DNA of 5,596 nt from an uncultured Rhodospirillales bacterium (GCA_937873165.1 CALMVH010000119.1:1-5596); one strand, 5' to 3'. Positions 1 to 5,596 are shown, counted from the first letter of the stretch. The notes: generated by a model not told the origin, from the sequence alone. Numbers and translations: made by a program.

Positions 1-1964
1 ATTACTACGTCACCGGCGCAGGCGACACGGCGATCCTGCAATCCGATCCGACCGACCTGATGCTGGCCGGAAATGCCGCCGATTATACGGTAACGTACGA
101 TGGCGCCGGCGTCCTGACGCTGACAGACAGCGTCGCAGACCGCAACGGCACCTTCACCGTCGACATCCAGGGCGGGTCCGGAGAGATCGACTTCGCTGAT
201 GGATCGACGATCGGCCTGGGATCGGCGGGCGACGCCCTTTCGTACGGCGGCACGGGGGACGACACGTTTACGCTGACCTCGGGCACCTACACGGTGAACG
301 GCGGCGGCGGCAGGAACAAGGCCAATCTTGAATACGCCTACCAACTGGACCAGACGCTGGACTTCGCGCCGGGCACCGGAGGCACGGTCGTCCTGACGGG
401 CAACCAGCCGTATGGGTTCCAGGGAACGGCCACGCTGACGAACATACAGCAGATCGGCACCGGCTCAGGGTACGCGACGTACGATCTGGCGGAAACGACC
501 TCCGGCGGTACGCTCACGGTTGCCACACCGACGGATGGCGCGCAGGGCACGATCGTGGCGGATGCGGGCAATGGCTCGGTGATCCACATGGAAAGCACAG
601 GCACCAACAGCCTGTACACCGGCGCGGGCAGCAAGACTGTCTACCTGGATGCCGGCAACACCGACATCTACCTGGATGCCGCGGTGGGGTACCAGATCGT
701 CGATGGATACGGGGGCGGCTATGTGCGCGTGTTCCGCTGGGACAACCAGGCGGACACGACGAATATCTATATCGGCAACGGCACCGGCCAATTGATCATG
801 AGCGACGGCACCGCCTACGGGCTGGGCGATGTCGGGGATGCCGTGGAGTTCGGCGGCACCAACACGGTCTTCCACGTATCGGCCACGCAAACGGAGCTTA
901 TCTACGGCAGCGGCACCACGACGCTGGACTTTACCTCGGCAAAGGACCTCACGCCCGACGCCAACTGGATCATCACGCGTCCGAGCGTGTTCGGCATGGT
1001 CATCAGCGGCGACGCCGCCAGTGGCTTCAGCGCCGATGTCACGGTTGCCGGCGGCACCACGATGCAGCTCGGCAAAAACCTGTACAACATCGAGGAGGCC
1101 AGCTTTGGCGGTACAGGATCCAACTATTATTCAACAGGCTACTTCTACAACGGCCTGCCAATCCTGTTCGTCGACTCGCCCAACAACGACAACCTGATCT
1201 TCTCGGCGCCGACTACCACCTACTGGCACGCGCTGGATGGCACGGACAATGCGTACATGTCAGCCGGCAAGACAGAGATCTACCTTGCGGGCAGCGCATC
1301 CGACTACACCGAAAGCTTCGATGGGGTGAACACTCTCACCGTGACGAACACCAATGACGTGGATCACACCGGTACCAAGACACTTAGCTTGCAAGGCGGA
1401 ACCGGTGACCTCGTGTTCGGTGACGGTACTAAAGTGGGTTTCGGCGGCACGGCCATCGGCAACAAGGAAACGGTGCAGTATGGCGGCGGTGGCCAGACTT
1501 TGAGTGGCACAACCGGCGCGGATCAATTGTATACAGGCAACGGTACGACGGTGAACGGCAATGGGGGCAAGGACATCTACCTGTTCGGCACGGGCGATGG
1601 CTCCGTCACCATCAACAACGGCGTGTCGTCCAGCAACGCGGCCGCAGGCCAAGTCGACTTCCTCGGTAGCCTCACCGACCAGAACCTGTGGTTCACGCAG
1701 TCCGGCAACAACCTGATGGTGGACGTGCTGGGCACCAGCGATCAGGCAACGCTGAAGAACTTCTACACCAGCGGCGACACATACGCGCAGGTCTCGCAGC
1801 TAGATGCCGGCAGCTTGAAGCTTGACACCCAACTCGCGACCCTGGTGCAGGCCATGGCCACGTACTCGGCGAACAACAGCGGCTTCAATCCGCAGACGGC
1901 GAGCACCACAATGCCGACCGACACCACCCTGCAGAACGCCATCACTGCGGCATGGCACAGTTGA
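1..1964 (+). CDS. Very large RTX-like repeat protein, C-terminal 653 residues (5' end outside window)
   Basis: The frame is open from the first complete codon at position 3 with no convincing start, so this is the tail of a longer gene; the ATG at 60 is internal. The protein is rich in Gly, Thr, Asp and Asn and poor in Cys, as expected of a secreted beta-rich repeat protein. Degenerate RTX calcium-binding nonapeptides are visible: GGTGDDTFT at 246-272, GTTGADQLYT at 1506-1535 and NGGKDIYLFG at 1560-1589. From about 1647 comes a segment (VDFLGSL..QNLWFTQSGNNLMVDVLGTSDQATLKNFY) matching my knowledge of the domain that follows RTX repeats (haemolysin-type calcium-binding related). The last ~40 residues (LVQAMATY to AAWHS) are a typical uncleaved type I secretion tail. 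Likely a surface or extracellular adhesin- or biofilm-type protein exported by an ABC transporter. No enzymatic domain is visible in this part, and the N-terminal part could change the functional call. Confidence 0.85.
   Translation, partial: YYVTGAGDTAILQSDPTDLMLAGNAADYTVTYDGAGVLTLTDSVADRNGTFTVDIQGGSGEIDFADGSTIGLGSAGDALSYGGTGDDTFTLTSGTYTVNGGGGRNKANLEYAYQLDQTLDFAPGTGGTVVLTGNQPYGFQGTATLTNIQQIGTGSGYATYDLAETTSGGTLTVATPTDGAQGTIVADAGNGSVIHMESTGTNSLYTGAGSKTVYLDAGNTDIYLDAAVGYQIVDGYGGGYVRVFRWDNQADTTNIYIGNGTGQLIMSDGTAYGLGDVGDAVEFGGTNTVFHVSATQTELIYGSGTTTLDFTSAKDLTPDANWIITRPSVFGMVISGDAASGFSADVTVAGGTTMQLGKNLYNIEEASFGGTGSNYYSTGYFYNGLPILFVDSPNNDNLIFSAPTTTYWHALDGTDNAYMSAGKTEIYLAGSASDYTESFDGVNTLTVTNTNDVDHTGTKTLSLQGGTGDLVFGDGTKVGFGGTAIGNKETVQYGGGGQTLSGTTGADQLYTGNGTTVNGNGGKDIYLFGTGDGSVTINNGVSSSNAAAGQVDFLGSLTDQNLWFTQSGNNLMVDVLGTSDQATLKNFYTSGDTYAQVSQLDAGSLKLDTQLATLVQAMATYSANNSGFNPQTASTTMPTDTTLQNAITAAWHS
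18..1610 (+). repeat. Degenerate ~205-residue tandem repeats within the RTX-like protein
   Basis: Three copies of a composite unit can be aligned by eye. Each opens with an 'AG-x-T-x-I-Y/L-L' motif: AGDTAIL at 18, AGNTDIYL at 651 and AGKTEIYL at 1263, so spacings are 633 and 612 bases. Later in each unit comes a 'DG[ST]xxGxGxxGDAxxxGG' motif: DGSTIGLGSAGDALSYGG at 198, DGTAYGLGDVGDAVEFGG at 804, and the looser DGTKVGFGG...VQYGG at 1422 (spacings 606 and 618 bases). Units 1 and 2 also share TLDF (354 and 921) and an 'NI....(F)GGTGS-Y' or 'NIQQIGTGSGY' stretch. The third unit breaks off after its glycine-rich section and runs into the C-terminal RTX module. The copies have diverged strongly at DNA level, so this is an old protein-level duplication; more units probably lie upstream. 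Confidence 0.7.
1506..1964 (+). other. C-terminal RTX / type I secretion module of the RTX-like protein
   Basis: In order: two RTX-like nonapeptides (GTTGADQLYT and NGGKDIYLFGTGDG, 1506-1595); a short Ser/Asn/Ala linker; a compact ~50-residue domain (about 1647-1800) containing LWFTQSGNNLMVDVLGT and LKNFY; an LDAGSLKLDTQ turn; and a terminal tail with LVQAMATY, a Ser/Thr/Asn-rich linker and TTLQNAITAAWHS. The order RTX repeats, related domain, then 'QAM' tail is what I know from large Burkholderiales calcium-binding proteins secreted by the type I pathway. The secretion signal in this class is the uncleaved C-terminus. The boundaries are read by eye. Confidence 0.65.
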
Positions 1965-2110
1965 GCACTTCAGTCGAAAGCAGTGAGGCGACATCAATCG
2001 CGACTCTATAACTACGAACTTCTGTATCGGATCACTAACGCATACGCATAGGCCGGTTAGCTTCGCGGTTGTTGCGAGCGGCAGGTGGACTCACGAGAGT
2101 ATCAATGCAT

Positions 2111-2302
2111 TCAGGCGGGATGGGATATCCCTTCTACAACGCTCGCGTCGAGCATGGGAAAGTCAGAAGCTTTGGCGAAGCCTTGCTGCCGTCTGCCCTG
2201 CGACGGGTTAAATGACTGGCTGACGATCGGCGAGCCGAAAACAAAGACAGCGAAGAAGACTCCGTTCCTCTTGCGTTGCGAGGATCGCCAGCCCTTTGCA
2301 TC
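2111..2302 (-). other. Start-less open stretch, possible remnant or conserved repeat element
   Basis: On the minus strand this frame is open for 63 codons between a TAG (2303-2305) and a TGA (2111-2113). It has no ATG near its head. Its translation has a hydrophobic run, GVFFAVFVFGSPIV, and ends DFPMLDASVVEGISHPA before the stop. The sequence looks vaguely familiar as one that recurs as short 'hypothetical' proteins in proteobacterial genomes, but that is an unverified recollection. The antisense and neighbouring frames are also open, so real coding is doubtful. It could be a decayed gene fragment, a repeated intergenic element, or chance. Confidence 0.2.
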
Positions 2303-2356
2303 CTAACCCGCCGGATGGTATGTAGCTTTGGTATAACAAGGGCAGTGACCAGCCTG

Positions 2357-2378
2357 ATCGCGTACCGTAGAACGCGAT
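2357..2378. repeat. Small inverted repeat (7-bp stem, 8-base loop)
   Basis: ATCGCGT at 2357-2363 pairs perfectly with ACGCGAT at 2372-2378 around an eight-base loop. There is no T-run beside it, so it is not a standard intrinsic terminator. Together with the hairpin near 2435 it suggests that the intergenic segment could fold as RNA, but a 7-bp stem in GC-rich DNA can also arise by chance. Confidence 0.35.
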
Positions 2379-2434
2379 GGGAGACGTGGGATGCCGGCGG
2401 TACGCGCACTGGTTCGATATGCCATGGCTTTCCG

Positions 2435-2452
2435 CATCGCGCGGCTGCGATG
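2435..2452. repeat. Small inverted repeat (6-bp stem, 6-base loop)
   Basis: CATCGC at 2435-2440 pairs with GCGATG at 2447-2452 around GCGGCT. It has no adjacent T-tract on either strand. It lies about 60 bases from the similar hairpin at 2357-2378. Its role is unknown and it could be chance. Confidence 0.3.
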
Positions 2453-2664
2453 ATCCCTGGCGGCGGTAACAAGAGTTCAAATCTTCCCTCGGTACACGTT
2501 ATCCGCTATGTGGGTAGTCACCTCGTTAGCGCGCGACATGGTGGATAAGCATCCAATATACCGGTAGGATGTTACTTAGTTTGTCTTGTCCAACACGGCA
2601 TTTTTTGCAAAAGAGGTTTCAAGGCCACTTGGAAGATCGTTTAGCTTTGGCTTACCTACTTAAC

Positions 2665-3063
2665 TCAAGCCGGTGCAGGACTGATCGACTTTCTACCAAG
2701 AACTTTAAGCGTGATACGGCGGCCAAATTTCATGAAGGGGTATAAGAAAGCAGCGCGCCTTGGATTGCGGAAGATCACGGAACACAACCGGCGGATGATC
2801 GACCCATCTCCTGTAAGGGTCGATATAAGCACAATGGCGTCGCTGCCGTAGTAAACCTTGTCGCCATAAAGGGCGACCATGCCTTCGTTCAGATCGTATC
2901 CCTGGTTCTGAACAGCAGTTACGCGCGGGTCATCAGACCGGGCATCGACCAAGTCAACCTTGCCGGTCGCCTTCCGAAGAGACATCAGACGGACATAGTT
3001 CGAGCAGAATGGGCACTCGCCGTCGTAGATTATCGTCATGCCTGCCATGTCTGGGTTATTCAT
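2665..3063 (-). CDS. DCC-family (DUF393, YuxK-like) thiol-disulfide oxidoreductase
   Basis: A 132-residue protein of the usual length for a stand-alone DCC protein. Near the N-terminus it carries the family signature YDGECPFC (residues 13-20), with the CxxC pair at Cys17 and Cys20 on a thioredoxin-like first strand. It continues with the expected VDLVDARSDDPRV strand and acidic turn, a GMVALYGDKVYYGSDAI hairpin, and a basic, aromatic C-terminal part (FLYPFMKFGRRITLKVLGR). No signal peptide or membrane span is visible, so it probably acts at the cytoplasmic side. I chose the ATG at 3063, whose bases overlap the TAA of the upstream HTTM-like gene (ATGAATAA). GAGGTG sits at the right distance upstream. 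A TTG at 3075 is also in frame but lies on that ribosome site. Co-translation suggests it is the redox partner of the membrane protein. The family fold is secure; the physiological substrate is unknown. Confidence 0.9.
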   Translation of the reverse strand: MNNPDMAGMTIIYDGECPFCSNYVRLMSLRKATGKVDLVDARSDDPRVTAVQNQGYDLNEGMVALYGDKVYYGSDAIVLISTLTGDGSIIRRLCSVIFRNPRRAAFLYPFMKFGRRITLKVLGRKSISPAPA

Positions 3064-4675
3064 GTGGCACCTCAAACCTTACTTCGCCAGATGAAACAAC
3101 TCGACGTCGTACATCACCGTTCACGATCGACAGACATACACTTTCACGTCTGTAAATATAGGCGGCGATCTGATCTTTCTCAAGGGCGTTAAAGGGAGCC
3201 ATAAGAGTCCATCGTTCATAAAAATGATGTGGGTAGACATTGTACGGAAACAAACCTGTACGGCGTTCGATCCGCAGCGCCAGCGCCATGTAGTTGATGA
3301 TGAACGGGCCTAAGCCGGGGTCGGGGGCCGGGATCTCGCTGTTACCTGCCGTTAGCGCCGGTACGTCGCATCGACGGTCATCCTCCATGGCCTTGAACGA
3401 GTAGGCTCCACCGTTCGGATGGCCAACTGCAAACGCTGTTTGCGGATCGGGAACGCCGTAATCCATGTGTGCGAACGGATAGGAGTAAAATGTGAAGAAA
3501 TTTGGCGATACATAGTACCGCTTCCCTGATCTGTCTTCGGCAAGCACGAACTCCTTGTTGTTCGCGCCCGTGTCGTACCATCCGAGATAGGCGACACTGA
3601 CCAGGTGTATCGAGGCCAGGATGAACAATGAACAGCCGACGGCAGTAGGCCAGGCCGGCTGTCTGTAATCTTTCCTGGCGACGATCGACGCAATGGCGAG
3701 ATTGAGGATGATCCATGGCCAAAAGTTCGCGCCTGCTGCGAGAGCAATCGACAGATGCATTACGTCGAATATTATCAATAGTATCAACAGCAGTCGTTTC
3801 GGTAACAGCAGCCCAACAATCGCTATCGCCTGAGCCAGAAATACGACGATGTTGGTTACAAAATGCGCGTTGTTCAAAAGCGCGAGGAACAGATGGGTCA
3901 AGCCAGCATACGACTGGAACAAGACATGATCATCGTCGAGTGCTGTAAGGTAAATATATGCCGGATTATTATATCTTACCCAGCCAAAAACCGGGCCAGG
4001 CAACTCGAACTTGGCGACAGCAGACCAGAAATAGTTGGCAAGGTGAACGCATATGGAGAGCCAAAGGACAATCCAAACAAATTGCTCGGAGGTATCGCTG
4101 GCGGCTTGAAGGAATAAAGGTGTCCAGCGCTGCCTGCGGCACCAGTCAAAGAGACGTTGAAGAGCCAGTCCAATCGCGAGGCAGAGCGAAACCTCTGCAA
4201 GCGGAACGATGTCGAGAATGTTTGCGTGCGGCAAGCCCGTGATGCGGGCAGCCGTTAGTGAACTCCAGACAAGATATGTCGGTGGAATAATCGCTAGACT
4301 TGCGATGCGCAGGCACGCGATAGTGGATACAAGCGAGAGAACCCATAGCCCCAAGAGAACCGCATAAGCCACATGAGCCGCGTGGCTGGGCAGAGGCGCC
4401 ATAAGCGGGTAGTGTATCAGCGCGTAGAAGCCCGACACGAACGCAAGCAGCCGCCATAGCCGAAGCGCTGGTTCGGATACCCGGTCATAGCGCGTGTTAG
4501 CCATGCACCCGGCAAGACCGAGGGCGCAGACCATCCAGCCGTCAGGGGAGTGATGCTGAACGACGTGGGCTATTCTCAAGGCAACGCACAGGCAGAGTGA
4601 CAAGGCGAGCTTGGGCAGTATGGCCTGAAGGCGCGGTCCGGTGACAGCCTTGGGAAACGTGTCGGAAAGGGTCAT
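3056..4675 (-). CDS. HTTM-like (vitamin K-dependent gamma-carboxylase superfamily) multi-spanning membrane protein
   Basis: A 539-residue protein with about ten hydrophobic spans (roughly 21-38, 72-90, 101-141, 152-172, 199-220, 272-291, 293-313, 316-333 and 344-364), then a ~175-residue hydrophilic C-terminal part. Two landmarks match the HTTM / gamma-carboxylase family as I know it. NYFWSAVAKFELPGPVFGW (214-232) resembles the 'YF.aGvKKLdadW' segment of human GGCX. FDVMHLSIALAAGANFWPWI (303-322) resembles its 'FHcmNsqlFsIGmFsyvM' segment. On this reading Lys222 occupies the position of the reported catalytic base. The similarity is remote and by eye. The start is the ATG at 4675, with AAAGAG four bases upstream. 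The gene overlaps the DCC gene by eight bases; HTTM and DCC modules are known neighbours or fusions. Expected location is the inner membrane. No experimentally defined reaction can be assigned, and gamma-glutamyl carboxylation itself should not be assumed. Confidence 0.7.
   Translation of the reverse strand: MTLSDTFPKAVTGPRLQAILPKLALSLCLCVALRIAHVVQHHSPDGWMVCALGLAGCMANTRYDRVSEPALRLWRLLAFVSGFYALIHYPLMAPLPSHAAHVAYAVLLGLWVLSLVSTIACLRIASLAIIPPTYLVWSSLTAARITGLPHANILDIVPLAEVSLCLAIGLALQRLFDWCRRQRWTPLFLQAASDTSEQFVWIVLWLSICVHLANYFWSAVAKFELPGPVFGWVRYNNPAYIYLTALDDDHVLFQSYAGLTHLFLALLNNAHFVTNIVVFLAQAIAIVGLLLPKRLLLILLIIFDVMHLSIALAAGANFWPWIILNLAIASIVARKDYRQPAWPTAVGCSLFILASIHLVSVAYLGWYDTGANNKEFVLAEDRSGKRYYVSPNFFTFYSYPFAHMDYGVPDPQTAFAVGHPNGGAYSFKAMEDDRRCDVPALTAGNSEIPAPDPGLGPFIINYMALALRIERRTGLFPYNVYPHHFYERWTLMAPFNALEKDQIAAYIYRRESVCLSIVNGDVRRRVVSSGEVRFEVPHE
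3068..3073 (-). promoter_or_regulatory. Ribosome binding site deciding the DCC start
   Basis: Read on the minus strand, GAGGTG precedes ATG at 3063 by four bases (six if GAGG alone pairs). It lies inside the last codons of the upstream HTTM-like gene. This supports the ATG that overlaps the upstream stop codon and indicates translational coupling of the two genes. Confidence 0.6.
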
Positions 4676-4878
4676 AACACTCTTTATTTATGATTTACCA
4701 AGTTCTTTCCATACAATTCTAGCGTGAGCAAGAAGGTTGATGGCTGCCTTGCAACCATGCGCCAGCGTCGATTCTGTTCGGGCCTAGATATTTATGCCTC
4801 GTCGTCAGAAGCATGCCTGTCCTAGGCTAGAATATTCAGCACAGCCATCGGCGTCTGCGTGTCGGATGTCGGCGATGC
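4676..4878 (-). promoter_or_regulatory. Leader region of the HTTM-DCC pair; promoter not resolved
   Basis: The 203 bases between the exported-protein gene and the HTTM-like gene are partly AT-rich close to the HTTM start (about 4676-4730). On the minus strand I see weak -10-like hexamers (TAGAAT, CATAAA) but no partner -35 at good spacing. There is also no clear terminator for the upstream gene. Separate transcription of the HTTM-DCC pair is plausible but not shown, and read-through from the 4879-5421 gene is equally possible. Confidence 0.3.
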
Positions 4879-5421
4879 TTATCTGGGCGGCCGTGGTCCA
4901 AAATGCATCAGCGGGGAAGCCTGCTTGCTCATGGCAAGTATTTGCGCCGGTCTCATCTTTGGGTGAATGACTTTGTGCATGACGGGAAGTTCGAAGAGTG
5001 CTTTTGCGCGACTCCAGTGTATCGAGGTTTCGGCGGAACTGGCTGGTGGGCCGTCGGCTGCCACGGGAGGCCCGTTCAACAGGATGGCATCGCCCTCGAT
5101 ATGCGCTTCTTCTGCGGCGCGCAGGCCGGTCATGTTCAATGTCTGGCTTACGACGTCCCGGGCTTCAGCCGCGGTGAGTTCGACCAGCGGGCTGCCGCTT
5201 GTCAGCGGAACCAGCGCGGGATCGTCCAAAGCATAGTTGATCAGCCTATCGCCATCGAAATCAAGCGCCCACTTGTCTCCCGAATGCAGCGGCATCCTGT
5301 TCAGGGTCGCAGATACCGGAGCAGTGGCGTCGCGGTAGGTTCGGTGAAACGAGGACGCATGGCACCGAGTGCCGACAATCAGCAGAGCGGCCGCCAATGC
5401 TATCCTTGCGTACATCGGCAT
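4879..5421 (-). CDS. Small exported protein of unknown function
   Basis: A 180-residue protein I do not recognise. It begins with a convincing Sec signal peptide: Arg6, then a hydrophobic core (IALAAALLIVG), with likely signal peptidase I cleavage after the CHA at residues 20-22. It is not a lipoprotein, because Arg precedes Cys20. The mature part (~158 residues) has an acidic central stretch (WALDFDGDRLINYALDDPALVPL), an amphipathic segment (ELTAAEARDVVSQTLNM), a Pro/Ala-rich linker (GPPVAADGPPASSAE) and a basic, Pro-rich C-terminus (HFGPRPPR). No catalytic motif stands out. The start is uncertain: ATGs at 5421 and 5415 are both possible and no strong Shine-Dalgarno precedes either. The long plus-strand frames opposite this gene lack a signal peptide or any recognisable fold, so the minus frame is preferred. 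It lies about 200 bases upstream of the HTTM-DCC pair on the same strand. Confidence 0.7.
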   Translation of the reverse strand: MPMYARIALAAALLIVGTRCHASSFHRTYRDATAPVSATLNRMPLHSGDKWALDFDGDRLINYALDDPALVPLTSGSPLVELTAAEARDVVSQTLNMTGLRAAEEAHIEGDAILLNGPPVAADGPPASSAETSIHWSRAKALFELPVMHKVIHPKMRPAQILAMSKQASPLMHFGPRPPR

Positions 5422-5467
5422 ACCGGATGACGTCCAACGCTAACAATCCAACGAAGACAACAGATTA

Positions 5468-5496
5468 TTGCCGCTAACTTAATATAAAGTTATAAG
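5468..5496 (+). promoter_or_regulatory. Candidate sigma-70 promoter for the divergent plus-strand gene
   Basis: TTGCCG at 5468-5473 and TATAAG at 5491-5496 are separated by exactly 17 bases, with four and five of six matches to the consensus hexamers. It lies in the most AT-rich patch of this end of the window, between divergently oriented genes. Transcription would begin near 5503 and reach the candidate lipoprotein start at 5547. AT-rich DNA makes chance matches common. Confidence 0.4.
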
Positions 5497-5546
5497 GAAC
5501 TGCTCCGCTCCCTACAGCCTGTCAGCCCGGCATCCAGGTTTCCGGT

Positions 5547-5596
5547 ATGGCTTGGCTTTGCGCCTCGGTCGCCATGGTCTTGACCTCGTGCGGCTA
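5547..5596 (+). CDS. Probable start of a lipoprotein gene, truncated by window end
   Basis: Only about 16 codons are visible, reading MAWLCASVAMVLTSCG. A hydrophobic stretch is followed by LTSC, which fits the lipobox pattern [LVI][ASTVI][GAS]C, so the mature protein would begin at the Cys encoded at 5589 and be lipid-anchored. CAGG at 5535-5538 is a modest ribosome site eight bases upstream of the ATG, and a candidate promoter lies at 5468-5496. The n-region has no Lys or Arg, which weakens the signal-peptide reading; a start at the ATG at 5574 would be too short. The frame could instead be non-coding, and nothing can be said about function. Confidence 0.35.
   Translation, partial: MAWLCASVAMVLTSCG

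Larger units (their letters stand above)
1965..2664. other. 700-base intergenic region between convergent genes; no supportable gene
   Basis: The RTX-like gene ends at 1964 on plus and the DCC gene ends at 2665 on minus, so this is the space between two converging transcripts. I find no tRNA, no strong G+C hairpin followed by a T-run for either strand, and no ORF with both a good ribosome site and a recognisable product. Between about 2085 and 2550 the stop density is low on both strands, giving several overlapping 70-110 codon frames of odd composition (Cys, Arg, Ser and Trp rich). That pattern is typical of spurious frames over a structured or repeated element. The region includes a perfect 10-base palindrome, GGGATATCCC, at 2122-2131. 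The last ~130 bases (2535-2664) are AT-richer and featureless apart from TTTTGCAAAA at 2603-2612. Confidence 0.6.

Noticed and set aside
829..1197. 122-codon plus-strand frame inside the RTX-like gene
   Set aside because: It lies wholly within the long RTX-like reading frame in another phase. Its Ser/Arg/Thr/Pro-rich translation is a frame shadow of GC-rich codons.
2085..2306. 73-codon plus-strand frame in the intergenic region
   Set aside because: No ribosome binding site and an odd composition. It overlaps open frames on the opposite strand, so a translated product cannot be supported.
2410..2425. tRNA-like GGTTCGAT motif
   Set aside because: The bases flanking the putative T-loop do not pair into a 5-bp stem and no cloverleaf can be drawn around it.
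2276..2548. 90-codon plus-strand frame in the intergenic region
   Set aside because: Arg/Gly/Thr-rich translation with no recognisable fold and no convincing start. It overlaps equally long minus-strand frames.
2603..2634. Possible minus-strand terminator after the DCC gene
   Set aside because: The stem (TTCAAG with CTTGGAA, 2618-2634) is only six pairs with a bulge and is AT-rich. The following T-run on the minus strand is only four bases and displaced, so it is too weak to call.
4903..5430. 175-codon plus-strand frame opposite the exported protein gene
   Set aside because: Similar in length to the minus-strand gene, but it lacks a signal peptide or recognisable motif and has the Arg/Gln/Cys/His-rich composition of an antisense frame. 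The minus frame has a clear signal peptide.
5520..5596. Minus-strand C-terminal gene fragment ending at the window edge (…AIPETWMPG then TGA)
   Set aside because: The last three bases of the window read as an in-frame TAG on the minus strand, leaving only about 24 codons between stops, so a gene tail is unlikely.
1..5596. CRISPR array, insertion sequence, integrase or toxin-antitoxin pair
   Set aside because: I found no regularly spaced identical direct repeats, no transposase or recombinase motifs, no terminal inverted repeats with target duplication, and no recognisable small toxin or antitoxin genes.

Overview
The window reads as a GC-rich proteobacterial chromosome or megaplasmid segment. 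The best lineage hint is the C-terminal module of the first protein: an RTX-type calcium-binding tail, then an 'LWF..SGNNLMVDVLGT' domain and an 'LVQAMATY...LQNAITAAWHS' end. I associate this with very large secreted proteins of Burkholderiales (Ralstonia, Cupriavidus and Burkholderia relatives). That placement is inference; no rRNA, tRNA or housekeeping gene is present to confirm it.

Layout. (1) 1-1964, plus strand: the last 653 residues of a very large RTX-like secreted protein whose start lies outside the window. It is built from degenerate tandem units of about 205 residues and ends in a type I secretion-like C-terminus. (2) 1965-2664: a 700-base stretch with no gene I can defend. It holds small hairpins and stretches open in several frames on both strands, which look more like a repeat-type or decayed element than genes. 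(3) 2665-4675, minus strand: a tightly coupled pair. The upstream gene encodes a multi-spanning membrane protein resembling the HTTM / vitamin K-dependent gamma-carboxylase superfamily. The downstream gene encodes a DCC-family (DUF393, YuxK-like) thiol-disulfide oxidoreductase with an intact CPFC motif. The second start codon overlaps the first stop codon, so they are almost certainly co-translated. (4) 4879-5421, minus strand: a small exported protein of unknown function with a clear signal peptide. (5) 5422-5596: a short AT-rich divergent promoter region, then the probable first codons of a plus-strand lipoprotein gene cut off by the window end.

How the parts may work together. The HTTM-DCC pair is the most coherent unit: a membrane enzyme-like protein carrying a lysine where human gamma-carboxylase is reported to have its catalytic base, coupled to a CxxC redox partner. 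HTTM and DCC modules are known to occur side by side or fused, but their joint reaction is not established. The signal-peptide gene upstream lies on the same strand about 200 bases away and could belong to the same accessory locus. The RTX protein converges on this locus across the empty 700-base stretch and is probably an independent unit. The minus-strand block and the intergenic stretch look less GC-rich than the RTX gene, which fits accessory or transferred DNA.
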